A stretch of 64,000 bases of DNA from Podospora pseudocomata (taxonomy: Eukaryota > Ascomycota > Sordariomycetes > Sordariales > Podosporaceae). The stretch covers positions 1 to 64,000 of the forward strand of contig NW_026946363.1 of NCBI RefSeq assembly GCF_035222375.1. The letters run 5' to 3'. Below the pieces are notes generated by a model. It was not told the origin of the DNA. It ran no database searches and saw only the letters and a list, made by a program, of their open reading frames with translations. Below are positions 11,901 to 25,800 of the stretch, piece by piece (position 1 is the stretch's first letter; each line of letters begins with the position of its first letter). Both the position numbers and the translations under genes were made by a program.

Positions 11901-14900
11901 GACGCCAACAACCCAGCCAAGCCTTCTCAAGACATTATCATCGTGTGTTCGTCAGGTTCAACGGCCAACAAGCACCAAACTTAAAAATGACGTTGTCGGC
12001 TATTCAGCCAGATCATGGACCACATACACGGAGGGCAACATCCTCCCATAGGCCGGTTCTGCCCGCCTCTGTCACAGAGACCACCCAGCAGAACTGTCCC
12101 AATCATCACAGGATTTGCCGTCCCGCCAGCATGGCCCTTCCCCGGTTCCCCACAGGTCGCCCTGAAAGCTCAGAAGTCATGGGACTTGAGCCACGGCGCG
12201 TACAATACCAGCCGAACGAAACCACGTTTTCATTTTTTGAGACTACCTACCTTACCACGACGCCGATTATCACTCTCGTCATCAGTTTCACAACAACTTC
12301 TGTTCGTTTCACCCCAAAGCTGATGTCACACTATGAAAAGGTTACCGTGGGGCGTGGCCATCGGCCCGGCAAAGGCTGCTGGATGTTACAAGACGGCATA
12401 TCCCCAAGACCTTCTGACATCCAACATACATAGTGCAGTCAGGTCCCAACCGCTCGGTACCTAATTTGTGGGCTTCGTGAGGCCAAAATGCCTTGTCCAA
12501 ATGAAGCAAACACCGTTGTTGGGCGATACAAATCGGCATGAAAGTCAAAGATGCACTTCATACTTTTCTAGCAGACCTGGCCGTTTAGGTTGACGGCGAG
12601 GACCAACTACCGAGCAGTGAAGACAAGGCGGTGCCTGCATATTATGGTACGAACCACTCGTGATCCTCAGCACCAGAACCACAAGTCTGTGGCGATTGGA
12701 AACGGCAGTTGCGCACCCAACCAAACCCCAAAAATCAGTCACCTTCAACATACGAGGCCATTCCGAACGGGCCAGGGCGGGCCGGACTCATCGACAGGCG
12801 GTTTTAGCCCGCCTCCTGAATTGACGCCCTCATGCTCTCACGCCCTCCCCGAGCCTCCTTGACCGAGCAATAATTCCCTCTCATTCATACAGCCACCTCC
12901 AAAGCAGCTGCCTGCATATTGTTGATTCTTGGTCCCCGAGGCCAAACTCTGGGCAATCTTCACATTCACCGTCCACAATATTCTCATCACAACATGTGCT
13001 CCCCCAAACCTCGGTCTAAATGTCAAAATATTGTTTTCCTCCTCGCAAGCCCCTCACAGCTAGCCACACCACGCCTGCGCCCCCGATGTAAGGCGATGCA
13101 CCTTGACGAATCTGGGTGTGGATAAGTGCCATCATTTTCTAGGTGAGGTTCTAGAATTCAACTTGTTCAAAGACCAAGAGCCAGGGCTGGACGGCAGCTA
13201 ACTTGTTCAGAGCAAAACCCCGCTGTCCTCCCCGACCCCAAGAATTTTGATGCGCCTTTGGTGGGTCGCTGACAATGACCGTGGCTCGGTCAACTTTTTT
13301 GAGGGGAAAAATGCGATTCTTGTTGGTGGTGACAGGTGGAGGGGAGGGGCCGAGGAGAGTCCGACTCATTGGTTCACCTACCTCATTAGGAAGGTCAGCT
13401 AACAGCAGCAGCAAGCCACTCGCGACATTCTCTTTTTTTATTATTTTCACAGGTTCCAAAAAAACGCCACTATCATCGGCTCAAGCCATATCTTATCACG
13501 ATTCCCACTGTTGCATTTTGCTCAACGGTGGTGAGGTGATGATAGTCCTCCGCGGTGAATGAAGGTGGTGTAATTCCGATCGTCCGGTTTATGTCTTGGG
13601 GACAATAAACGTCAAACAGACCGTTGGTGCGCTTGTCATCATGAACCATATGAGGGGCACAGAAGTCTTTTTTTTCTTTTTGCATGGTTCATACGACACA
13701 GTGTTTGGTTACAGTGCGTGGGAGCTTGGGTTGCGTTGAGACCCCTGAAAACAAAAAACACCAACGACAGTGACGGTTACGACGGCATGGGTGATGCATG
13801 GCACTTCAACTCAGCACTACATACGGTGAGACGATGGGACGGTGGTGGTGGGTTTTTTTCTATTGAAAACTTGCAGTTGGAGCTGATGCAGGAACCGACA
13901 GGAACACTGCATTGCAGGTTTGGTAGTTGCATTTGGTAGTGTCTTGTCAGTGGAGGCGATTACGGTAAGGGAAAAGAGAGAAAGTTTGGTTGGGTTAATA
14001 TAGGTCAGACGCCTGAGAGGGAACTATAGAAATCCGGGTGGGTTTTCCCAAGCGAACTGCTGGTATGTATGGTGTTTAGGTTTGGCTATGGGATGATGGG
14101 GACTTGTTGACCATGAGGTAGGTTGATCAATCTCAAGTCATCCTAAGACCTCTTCGATCAGTCAACTTAAACAGCGTTAAATCATAATAAACCCCAATAC
14201 ATCACAGTTGAATTCCCCTATTTTTTTTCAGACTCCTCACACCATCTCATCTATACGACATAGAAACGCTCCCGAAATTCATCATTAACGAGACCACCGC
14301 AACTCATTCGCCGCCAAAGATAAGTATCAACGACAGAAAACTCTCGAGATATTCTAACTCACCCATGCAAGTGACAACCCCATTCATCACAGTCGTATTC
14401 CCAGATGAATATAGCCTGAAGAAGAACAATCTTTTGCGCACAGACTGGAACAACCCGACACACAGACTGGAAGGGAGAGCAGAACAAACACACAGACATC
14501 ATCATGCCAGGAGGCTCTTCAAAAAAAAAAAGATCTTGGTAATGTATCGCTTCCCCGGAATGCCGCGCCTGTTTCCTCCTTCTTTGTCCCCGGAGGGTAA
14601 GTCTGCAGTTTGATGTTGATCATGATACTTAGCCGGGTAGGGTTCTCAAGCTTCACTTTTGTTTCGTGTAGCTTTTGCGTCTTCTCCCGGGCCTGTTTCC
14701 GCTGCAGTAACGATGCATGTCTCCGTCACCGTTGCATCTACTGTATGTATGCTGATGTCCTTCGTTTCCCAGTTTCGGCAGAGACATTCGCTCGGTATGC
14801 CTCTACTGCCGGGTAGGTTTCCCCACCGTGTTTCGAACCTTTGCTCGAGATAAACACCATCGTCGTCACTTTACTACAACGTGATGTTCGGTGGCTCGTG

Positions 14901-17900
14901 GTGGGTGGCTTGGTGTAGTGTTGCACACCCTCCATCGGTTCTGTTTCGCCCTCTGTAGCAAGTCTGCCCAGGAAGTCTCACCTTCATCCCAACTCTCAAG
15001 ATGTGTCGTTGCAACCGACAACAACATCATCACCACAACCCTCCATTACACAGCCCAGCAGTGATCAACAACCCCAACCCCTTCCTCCCCATCACCCCCG
15101 AAAAGAAGAGCCGATCAGCCGACCATGTATGATATGCCTCGCGGTGTTATCGCATATGTATTCTGCAAGGGGTACATCAAACTCCCTCTTCAGTTTAGCA
15201 AGTTCAACATGCAATACAACATTGGCATTCTTCAGCAACACACTCAACTCCCAACAAAAAAAGCAAAAAAAAAAAAACCAAAAAAAAAAAACCCCGGATA
15301 AAAAGCAACAACCGTTCCAAAAAGGCAATCGCTCTCTTAAAACAGACCCCCTGTGATGAATATCACCAAAATGAAAAAAGTCTGAGCGCTGCTGCTCCCA
15401 ACGATGAGGCTAAAAAAGTGACAGATATCAAAGGGGAAAGAAGCAAAACCGAGCGCGACGACACTACGGACGCAAAAAAACACGTGTGGCCCCTGTACCG
15501 TCGTCGCGATAATCCAGCGAAACCTTGACCCCGAGATTCATCGGTTGGTGAGTCCTGTAGCCGGGAAGGTTAAGCCAGTGAAGTGTGTTCTCGGCGCCTA
15601 GATGTCCCATCGGTGGAGTCGCTCGCTGGTGGACGGACACACGCTACCGGTAGCAGATTCCGTGCCTCTTTTCGATTGATGTATTACGTACTTCGTGTTT
15701 GATGAAAACCACCAGAATGTGCGGCTTCTTGATAACATTTACTCCGCAGACTTGGCGAGTTTGCTATCGTGCTGTATCATTATCGTCAACTTCGTCTTCT
15801 CTAGCATTTTGTCCTGTTAATGCCCTGCCTCCCAGACCCGACCTCACCTGCCCCATCAGCAGAAAGCTTGTTCCCTCGAGCGCGGAAAAAAAAGCAAAAA
15901 GAAAACCCTCTCCTAGCGCCCCGTCGCGATGAAGCACGCCGTCCAACGCCCTTCGCCCCGCAATCTTTCCGGATCCGAGAACGGGCACTGCTGCTGCTCG
16001 CTAGCTTAGGGTCAACGGCCGATATTGCGGCATGGGGTAGGTAAGCTACCCTAACGATGTTCGGCTCATGGTCCGACGACACTGGCCTTGTGGACGCCGA
16101 GAGAAACCCCAAGCAGGGGGCAGGCACTCCTGTTGAGAAGAGGGGTTCATCATCTGAGACCGACGAAAAGGGCTCCATGTGAAAAGCATGTGAGCCAGGA
16201 TGTAACTCGCCAGATCGTAGATTGATCAACGATAAAATTGCGCAAGGCAAGTTCAAAAACCCACCCGGCGAATGTTTCGAATGATCAGCAAGAGACTCCA
16301 GTTCTCACGATCCTGTCCGTGAACACGGAGCCCATATGGCGTGGTGTTGTATTACAAAGGGGTGCGCCCACGCTTTGACAGGTGGGGAGGGAGGCAAACG
16401 TGTGGAGAGTTGGGCCGAGAACACTACTCGTCGCGGACATTTGTTGCTGCTGCCTCGTGAGGCTACCTGTCGCCATCTAGGACTGGAAAGACTGTCCGGT
16501 TTGCGTGGTATCCTGGGGCTTATTGTTGCAGGACAAATTGGGTGTGTCGTGTATTACTTTCGGTCCGGTTCCGCAGCCCCGGAAAGGGAATGAGCCAGCC
16601 GGCTTCTGTCCGTCAGTGACAAGAGAACCAACCTGTCTCCGAACATGGCTGCGGTAGCATTATAGGTGACCACCGTATTCTGCGAGTCTGTGGTGAAGAG
16701 CAGTCCTTTCGTGCGAGAATGGCCCGCAGTGATCCAAGGCATTGCGACGTTGAAGAATTGCGGATGCTACATCCGAACAATGGGAAAATCTCTCCCAAAT
16801 GAGACCACTTACCTGGCAAGGGCCTCCTGATTCGATCTCGCGATGAACCAAAACGGATGGTGAACGGTCGATCATGGCGGCTCCAGATCCGGTTTGGTAC
16901 CTATCTTGTTAGTGAACGGCATGATAACGACATGCCGCCTTGCGCCTCAAATCAACCGGTATCAAGGCTGAACGAAGCCGCAGTAAGGGATGACAAGCAG
17001 GACGACGGGTCTTGAATACTCCTGAGTGGTACCATGGTTCTCACTTTTCGGGTTCCTACGTCCCCTGGCTCCGCCAAGGGCTCTCAATCGAACGGTTGGG
17101 TCCCCGGCAGCGGATGTCTTTCCATGTTGATGCTGTCCCGACGGTCAGCAAATCCTCTCCCAGTACGGGTTCGTAGAAAAGCGGGGGTGAAGCCAACTGG
17201 CAGAAAACTCTTGAGGCGCGAAGGATTCAGATTGGACGGCTTCTTTAATGACAGGATGGCTGGTCTGTCCTTGATGGCAGCGAGGGCGAGAAGAAGATTG
17301 AAATCAAAGGTTGGTCAAGGGCGCCGGAGAATTGAAAGCAAAACCCAGGAAAGTGCGGTAGGTATCTAAGCGTGTTACTAATGGTGGCTTTCTCGAGTTG
17401 AGGGAAGGAATGACTTGACCAAGGACACCATGGACGACTAATACACAACGTAAACTTCCTAACCCTTAGCTACGTTATAGACTATATTCCTCATGAAGTG
17501 TGAAATAAACTGTGCCACTAGCAGGAAGGAAAAAGGCTGACGCAGTGACCCAGAGGCGGCTCAGGGGCAACCACACATCACACAAGACACACGAGTTCTG
17601 AATGTTCATGATTTGCATTTCCCAGGAGTTGATCCCAAACCAGAAATAACAAAACAAAAAATGTCCCCACACTGAATGAATGGCCGGGGTAGAGCCCATG
17701 TGCCAGAATCAAAATGCCAAAAGCGCCTCCCTCCTTTCCTTCCTTTGTTTCCACCAGGTATCATTGTCTACTGTTGATCGACCAAGGAAAAATGATTAGA
17801 GCCTACACTCACCAATCTCCACTTTGACATTGACCTGGTAAAACCATTTCCAATCCTCCTTTTGTTATGATGTATGCTTATGCCCACCAGACCATGATGC

Positions 17901-17919
17901 TATAGACTTGAAAGAAAAA
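8958..17919. other. long stretch without a recognisable gene
   Basis: These 9 kb carry only short, mutually overlapping ORFs on both strands (the longest about 170 codons, 9139-9651 minus) with no motif, signal peptide or membrane pattern I can place. Poly-A runs occur at 15256-15291. The indel errors suspected in the flanking genes could hide a gene here, so absence of an ORF is weak evidence. I see no transposase, integrase or long terminal repeats. Confidence 0.4.
15256..15291. repeat. interrupted poly-A tract
   Basis: Three A runs of 7, 13 and 12 bases separated by GC and CC. Confidence 0.85.
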
Positions 17920-20095
17920 CTACAGTTTAAAAACGCCCATGATGATGCCGAGTGTTTTACCCTGGGCGTCAACAAAGACGTCATCTTGTGAGTCTTCTGT
18001 GTCGGCTCGCTTGGGATTCGCAGGCAAGGCCTTCTTCATGTCGTCGTGGAAGTCAATTAGCGGCCCGGCCTTAGCCTTGTCGCCTGTTGCAGCCAACATT
18101 GTCTGAATCTCTGCTGTACTGCGATGGTTGGGGTCAAGGGAGGCTTCTCCCCTTGAGTTTGTTCAATGAAACACTGCTTGCTTTCGTGGACATAGAATCT
18201 TCCGAAATCTTGGTTGGTAGGGTCGGGGTCAGGGCCGGTGCTCTGCTGTCATCGGCTGATGGTCCGTCATTGTTGAGATTGATGAGATTGCTGTCATTGC
18301 TGTGGGCTGTCTGAGGGCGTGGCTCAGAAAATGATGCTCTTGGTGGTATCACGATCCTTTTCTCACATTTTTGGCCTGGGATGATTGGATAGATGGCCAT
18401 GATCTGAGCTGCCTGCTTCTCTGGTGTCTTTCCGTCTCTGTACACAGTTGTTAGCTTGTGCCCTCAAATTGACCGACGATGGCGTCAAACATTTGAGCAT
18501 TGATAATCCACTCGAGATCTTCCTCGCCTTCCTCGGATCCGCCAGGACCGCCTCTAACTCTCCTAAACAGTCTGGGGTGCCATTCGACACCCTCATTTGC
18601 TCTCAAAGCAGCCTCTTCGCGCTGGGTCTCCTCGATTTTCGTCTTTTCGTCGGTTGCCAGCTCATGGTTACGTTCTTTGACTGCTTGGGCAGTCTTAGCC
18701 CACAACCTTTGAGATTCTCGTTCTTCTTGTTCCTCAAGCGGTCGGCTCAGAGGGGGACTATGCTTTGACTTCGTGGCGTTGAAGAACATCTCCTTGTGGC
18801 CAGTCTATAGGATTTTAGCATTGTGCATCATAGCGGCGCTCAAAATCACGTACCTTGACGTTTCTGAGAAACATCTCTTCGCTCCACAGTCCTGAAAGCT
18901 CATAGAGCACCTCGCCCGTTTCCTCATTTTTCACCGTTCCACCAATGGCATTATACGTGCCGCTGACCCAGCCCTTGGTTTTGAACTCAATGTCGGCAAC
19001 AAGGCCGGTCTCTGGACATCTCACATAACTGTGATCTCCCAGCTCATATTTCATTTTACCAAAGAGAATACCTCTTGCGTACATGTTCGGCTGGGTGAGG
19101 ATGCTAAATAGTCGAATTGTGTTAGTGCATTTGTGCGAAGCTGCAGCAGTGCCGGAACATAGGGTGCATATGCTTACTATCTTTCTCCCTTGGTAGGATC
19201 CTTGCCGCGATTTTGGAGGGTCAAGATAGCAATGCCTTCCATCATGCTAGCGGCGGAGTTGCAGGAATTTGCTCCTGGGTTTTAGCGTCCCATCCACCCG
19301 AATGTGGTGACCAGGTACCATATAAAAGTAGCTCGACTTTGGAGGATGGTGAGAGGTTTGTTCGGAAATGTAGTACGCTCTGGTATTTGTCGGGGAAGTC
19401 CCAGTAGCACGAGAAAATCTCGCCCAGAATGGGATTCAAAGGCTTCTTGACACCACTAAACAGGCGGGTTAGTAAACAGGCATGACTGGTTAGATATCAG
19501 AAGGGACTCACGGAGGGCGAATGTGCCAGCCGCTCAGGTAGAATTTGACGACGCCTAAAATCTTTCGACCGGATCGTCAATCTGAGGAATCGGCAGCAGC
19601 ATTTCGGGATGGCACATAAAGCTATAGCGGTTGTCAGCTTCAGTCCTCCTCTCTGTTCCTTTGAGTAGCGGAGGCAAGCGTACTTTGTGATCCTTTCCAG
19701 CATGGAACGGGGCTCCAAGATGAAGGTAGGCAGAACGACTCTACTCAGATCGGCACCAGGTCTCAACTGGGATATGATGTGGGAAAGGACTGGATACCGG
19801 TGTCAGTAGGCGTATATGACCGGATAGCCCTGGAGTGGGTGACAGACCGTTGCCCTGATCGGGCTCGACTACGAGGGTATCATCTTCGATAGGGTCTGAT
19901 CCGTCGACAGAGGATCCTCGGCTGCCTACGAAGAAGCGGCATGTTAGCAACAAATATGGTCATATATGATCCCGGATGTCCAGTCTCTTGCCTCCCTTGG
20001 TGATGCTGTCGGTGCGCCGGTGATGAACTTCAACTGGCTCGCCGTCTACATGATGCATCTGCTCAAAATAGGCTCTTGACAAAGTGGAATCGCAT
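17920..20095 (-). pseudogene. oxysterol-binding protein (ORD only, OSH/KES1 type), frameshifted
   Basis: OSBP-related proteins exchange sterol or PI4P between membranes. Ordered blocks on the minus strand: [218 protein letters not shown] and LIDFHDDMKKALP, then stop TAG at 17922-17920. The family signature EQxSHHPP is intact but in a frame of its own. One extra base at 19385 opens that frame and a two-base loss near 19262 closes it. A further lost base lies in the A run 19557-19560. Introns with good sites separate several blocks, one of them just after LEWIINAQ. No PH domain is seen. The 5' end is uncertain; the ATG at 20095 or 20058 are candidates. Confidence 0.82.
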
Positions 20096-22802
20096 GCGAC
20101 TCACTAGCATTAGAGGTTGCCCTTCGGCGCCCGGAGACGAGTCCCATGACCATAGTTTCAGACTTCTGTTTCCTTTCGACTTCACCACTACTCGCGGCCT
20201 TTTCGGCAGAAAAATGTTGAGGAAAATAGAGAAAAGTGGAGATTTGGAGGGTAGGATGCACGATGGAGAGTCGGAAGAGCTGTCAGTATCTTGTACTCGG
20301 CACGGTATTGCTGCGCTATGGTGTTGCGAAGCCAGAGAAGGTCGAATTCTGGTGCCTAGAGGCTTCGCAAGAGGAAACAGAAAAATTACGTCGTTGATCT
20401 CTTTACAGGCAACACCAGGCTCCGGATGACGAGCGGGATTCGCAGCTGCCAGAACGGCCGGGGCGGGGCGGGAGCTGGGTGGAGGTCTGGACCAGGGAGC
20501 AATGACGTGGGGTCCTTGTCAACAGGCGCCTTTTACATCATTTGTTGGGCAACAGATTTGATGGACATCAAAGACACTCAGTACATCAAGCGCGGTGAGA
20601 GACCGGCAACGCCTGGACGACACCTCATGCGCCCCAAGACCACGAGGCCTTTCTAAAGAGGGCAGCTGGAAAGATGATTCCGAATATGTGCCCTCTTTTT
20701 TACACCATAGAGCATCTGCAAGTGCTCTCCTAAATGTCTTGGATCGAAGACTTTGGAAGAGATTCTTCTTCCATGCCATGCCTACCCCACGTGGTGGGGT
20801 GAGGGACGGAAGAGGGTTCAGTCCGACCCCGCAGGAAGTCGCTGTTCTTTGTGCCGCCACCGTCATGGCGGCTGTAGCGGCGGCATTCGAACACATGCGC
20901 CGGTGCACCCGTCAACGGGAACGATCAAGATCGGTGATGGCGGAGTTGAAGTGGATTCTTATAAGTCTACAGAGCACCCAGGATCCGGCAAGGTCGACCC
21001 GGGGACTACAACTAGTTACCGCAGCTCATGGTATCGTGCAACCCTAACCCTCACGATACTGGCCCAGGCTTGAATTCATATCTTGTGCATGTCTCATCGA
21101 AAGACGAAGATGCATATATATGCTGTAAACAGGGTATCTATTCGTGTAGCGCCAGCACTTACATATATAGCAGGCATAACATCTGAGGGTACGTGTTCTT
21201 TAGATCATTCTTCCTGCCATGGTCGTCAACTATCTCGATTCCTCGCTCAATCTCACCACTCACAACAGATGTGTAGGGCTCAGTCTGGAAACCGATGTCA
21301 CTGAGGTTATAGATGGAAGCATCGACTGACATGAATCACAGCACCGGTTGAGGTTGCACAACACATAGGAATTCCAGATACCGCCGTGGTCCAGACTCGC
21401 CCAACTGCCTAGGCGGCCGAATGGTGGTCTGGGGACCTGAAGCCCATGCCTGTGGGCTAGTGCAAAATTTCAGATGGTTCCTCACCATGTTGAAAATGAA
21501 GGGATCATTGATAATTACTGCATCAGCCGAGCAGGTCGAGACATGATTTTCAAGCAGGAGATAAACCAGTTCTTTCTAGACATCAATATCATCACAGGTT
21601 AGGTAGTACAGGTACGCACTGCCCCTTCCTTACCTTGATTACGGATGATGAACCCTTCTTTTGACGTTGAATTCCTGGAGCCGCAGATCGACATGGATAG
21701 ACGGCCCCCAGTGCCGTTTCAGGCGTGGGCACGCTAAAAGCCATTGATACCGCTGCTTGGCCGTCTTGCAGCATGCCCGGTCCAGGTTCCGGGCAGGGCA
21801 GGGCAGTACGACACCAGCACACAAAACCCCCAAAATATCATCTCGTGAAGATCAAGTTCAGCTGCACGCTTAATGCACCGTTACATCAGGGCCTTAGTAT
21901 ACGATTCCACGCTGCCTTCGTATTGATGAAGTCTTTTATCAAGGGAAGCCAGCCAACCAGGTGCTTGCTTGGCCGACGAAACAGCCGATGGATGCCCAAG
22001 TCACGAACGTGGAGACTGGAGGGATTACTGCAGCGGGAAGATGGGCCCGTTCTCGACCCTGAAACATTGAGCCATCTCCAGCCAGCTTCACCTCAAGATC
22101 TTCAGCAGACAGAAATGGGGGTGGACCGGCCAGGACATAACAAGACAAAAACATGGAAAAAAGAGTGTGACGAGAGAGTAAGCTTCCCTCCCTTCTGCAA
22201 TTGCTTGCCTGCTTCGTTGGCCAGCTCGCAAAGGAGTAGTAACACACGAGTCCGGACTTTTGAGGCGCGGGCATTGGATTTCCATTCTCTCAAGACGCAG
22301 TTCAGGTGCATCCACTGCTGAGCGGCTGTCTCCCAGTTTAGGAAGTAATTCCCTTGTATCACTGGCGGTATGATACCTCGCTGGATAGCCCTGGTGCCCC
22401 GCATTACCCGCTAACATCAACCCTCGCAGCAGCAAGGTTTCCCGCACGTCCAGTTCATCCCAGGCCCGCACCACATACCACGGGTCCACGAACCACCACA
22501 ACTTTGTCTCATTTTTCCCATTGAACATAAAACTTGTCCTCTCTCACACCACTCTCCCCGAACCCGGCTGCCCGATCCGTCATCTCTGGGCTCGATCGAG
22601 CCATATGCCCACCCACGAAGCCCATACGAAAGGGTCCAGTCGGCAGCTCCACAATACATTGTTGGGCTGCCAGAGCATCGACGACGAGCACATGCCCGCC
22701 TTCCGTTCCGGTCGTGGAAGCCAGCTTGCCAGTACGACCGGCAATTTCCTGCCCACACGCAGCAGCAACAACGACTGGACAACGTGAACGAGTACAAGCT
22801 CA
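20096..22802. other. gene-poor interval, no gene supported
   Basis: Only short overlapping ORFs are present. A minus-strand ORF at 22088-22528 and its neighbours in other frames up to 22857 have no recognisable features. The transition from indel-broken genes to intact genes falls within this interval. Confidence 0.4.
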
Positions 22803-25800
22803 ATGATGGAGAACGAACCCCCCGCCATTTCTTTGCAGGATGATGGCAAGGGATCAAAAAGGGGTCGAATCATGGGGAAGCTCTTTGGACGCGACCGAGA
22901 TCGAGACCGAAAGGGGTCACAGGGTGCCGCTGATTCTCGTGACCTCAACGACTTCTTCCATGGTCCTGGCGACACATTACAGGTCACCCATGCGGCACCT
23001 CCCATGCTCGCGAAACTCGACACCAAGAGCATTTCGCGATACCCCAATGCGCTTCAGGTTCAGGGGACCGGAAGCAACAACTCGCAACAATCCCTTTCCA
23101 TACGATCCCAAAATGGTAGTCCCAAGAAATGCAAACCTAACAGAAGGGGATTGGTTCTTAGATTTGCAGAAACACCCCCTGAGGTTATGGGCGAGGGTGG
23201 TGACATCTGCGAAGTACCAACCATCGAGATCTCGAAACGTCGCAGAGCAAGGCCGCCACCTTCTCCGATTCCTCCTCGTCATACCGATCTCGGTAACAGT
23301 CCAAGATTGCCGATCCGAGAAGCTCAACCAAGCCCGGGGACGTTTGACCCAGCACCTCTCCGACGCACCCAGACAGGTTTCTCTACGACCTCGGATTCCC
23401 CCGACTCAGATATGTCTGCTTCGAGAAACCCATCCGCTCGGCTCCTGGCAAATCCCACGGTGGATCATGACGAGAGGCGGAGGTCATTCATAGAAATTCA
23501 GCAGGCTGAAATGCGGGAAGCCGAAGGACAGGCGTTTGTCAAGGCGGTTAGAGCTGCTTCTGGTGACAAGTCCAAGTGGGACGAAGCAGAGGCTGCACCA
23601 CCTACACCACCAGAACCAGAGCCCGGATCGGCCATGACTGCGTCACCAGAGCCCATTCAAACACCCCGATTCCCACCACAGCCGTCGCCAAACCCTCCAA
23701 CCTCAGCACCACCGCCAATTCCAGCCAAAAGACAACGACCTCATCCATCTCCTATTCCGCCACCACCGCCAGAGCATGCCCCACCGCCATACACACCGTC
23801 AATGCCACAAACAAACTCGCCAGAGAGACTAAAACATGCAGCAAGACAACATGCGCATAGTCCTGTGTCCGCAGTCTCGGCAATCTCAGCAGCCTCGAGC
23901 TTCCATCATCCATTTGCAACGAGGCAGGGAAGCAAATTGGGTGATCACGCGTTGCCAGTCACTCCTCTAATGGGGGGCTCCAGCTTCCAAGATGTTGTGT
24001 CGGCAGCAGCCGACGATGCCATGAACACGTTTGTGGAGCGCACTCGTCACCTCTTTGAACTGTTCCGGTTACACGCAGAAAGTGTACGGCCATTGCTCGC
24101 CTGTACGCCGAATGAACTCGCCAGGGCGTCTCTTTGGTGGTTTTTGACTGGTAGAATGGCCCTTGAGAATGCCATTCGAGACCGACCCTCGACCCCGGAA
24201 TCTCAGATGAAGAATGAAATCTGTAAACAACAGGCTTATACCGACTTGGCGAAGGGATACTGGCTGTTGGAGGAAATCATGCCTGAGATTGTCAACAGCG
24301 GGCGTAGTCCAGTTGACAGGGAAGCGGAGGACGTGCGTGCTACTCTTGCGTCGAGCCTTCGGAAGCTGTCGGTGTCAATGAAGCGAAATGGTTTCCTGCC
24401 GCCAGAAGAGCCCTTTCTACCACAAACCCTCGATCGAACCATTTGGTTGGAATATCCTCAGTTGCCAGGCGATCTCAAGTCCATGCTTTGGGGGTCATCC
24501 AGCTTAGCTCTCTCACAAAATCAGCTGGCCAGCTCTGGCATGAGCATCCTTGAAACGCTACCACTGGGCGACTCTCCCTCTGCATTCTGCTTTGGCCGGT
24601 TCCAAGTCAGTCTCTTCTTGATGGAGAAAGGGCGAGAAGCGCAGCGCATTCATCTGCCATGTTTCATATCGATTGTCAGACCCCAATCGCAGCCTGATAT
24701 TCTGTTTGTGGCCGCAAGCCAGAATGGAGCTGTTCAGCTACGGATCTCTGGCAACAAGAGCACCGGACCGGTATGGGAAGATGTTCGTTGGCGTTCAGAC
24801 AGCTGCACTTTGGAAGTCGCCATGCCACGAGGCTTTATTGTTATGATACAGTGCTCTCAACCAGCCTTCCAGACCTTGCGAAGCATGTACGAGTTCAGTA
24901 ACAAAGTACATTCCACCCTGTACCCGAAGCAAGACGAAGCTTGCGTCTTCAGATCAACCCTCCGGTCTTTTCAATACTTCGATAACGACCCGCAGGCCAG
25001 ACAGTTTCCGAAAGAGCCGGCTCCAAACTGCGAGATTGCCATGTTTGAGAGGTTGCATAAAGAAGGCGCGGCAACCGGTCCTCGCACATACCACAGAGGT
25101 TTCCGGATAGCAGTCATCACAGGTCCAAGGACGAAGACTCTCAGTGGCGTCAACCAGCTGTACAGCCCTGAGGCGCCTATTCGGTTTGGATTCTTACGCA
25201 GCGACAACAACGAGCCCTCGCTTTCCCTGCGTTTCGAGAATGGTCGTTTTAAAGGGAGCATGGTCATGTCTTTTGCTGACGAAAAAGAAAGAGTCCGGAT
25301 GCATACACTACTCATTGGGACTGCACTGCATCGGGAGGAGTCGATATTCTGCGAGTCTCCGCTGAAGGGAGCTTGGATCTCGGAGAGGTTTGGCGATTCT
25401 CAAGATGGAGGACTAACGGCACTTTCCAACCTCAACTGGAACAAAGTCAGGGTCATCAACCAGGACACAGACGGTGACCGGGCTGCGCACTGTGTGTTGT
25501 CTGATAAGCTGCGGGTCATCTTTGAGTTCAAGGACGGAACGATGACTGATCGGATTAACGTCGCGCCAGGGGAGCTTAAGATGCGCCTTGACGTACAGAA
25601 TCCGAGCTGTATGATGATCTTCCGTCAACCGCAGGCGGACATTACGCTCGCCGTGACGGAGGCGAATGTCTCCTCTGAATCGGCCCAACGGCTGGCCAGG
25701 GCTCTGGATACCATCAAGCAAAGGCCAACCATCAGAACCATCATGTTTCCAAAGATGGAAGACCTGCACACCTTTGAGATGGCTATCACTGGGTTCAAGG

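Noticed and set aside
9139-12433. Cluster of 130- to 170-codon ORFs on both strands
   Set aside because: They overlap one another, carry no motif or hydrophobic pattern, and have no shared codon preference. Not reported as genes.
14820-14850. TTCGAA-type loop resembling a tRNA T-arm
   Set aside because: No pairing stem on either side and no acceptor or anticodon arms at the right distances.
1-20100. Repeat-induced point mutation as the cause of broken genes
   Set aside because: Breaks are small indels, not C-to-T stop mutations, and the base composition of the affected genes is not AT-shifted by eye.
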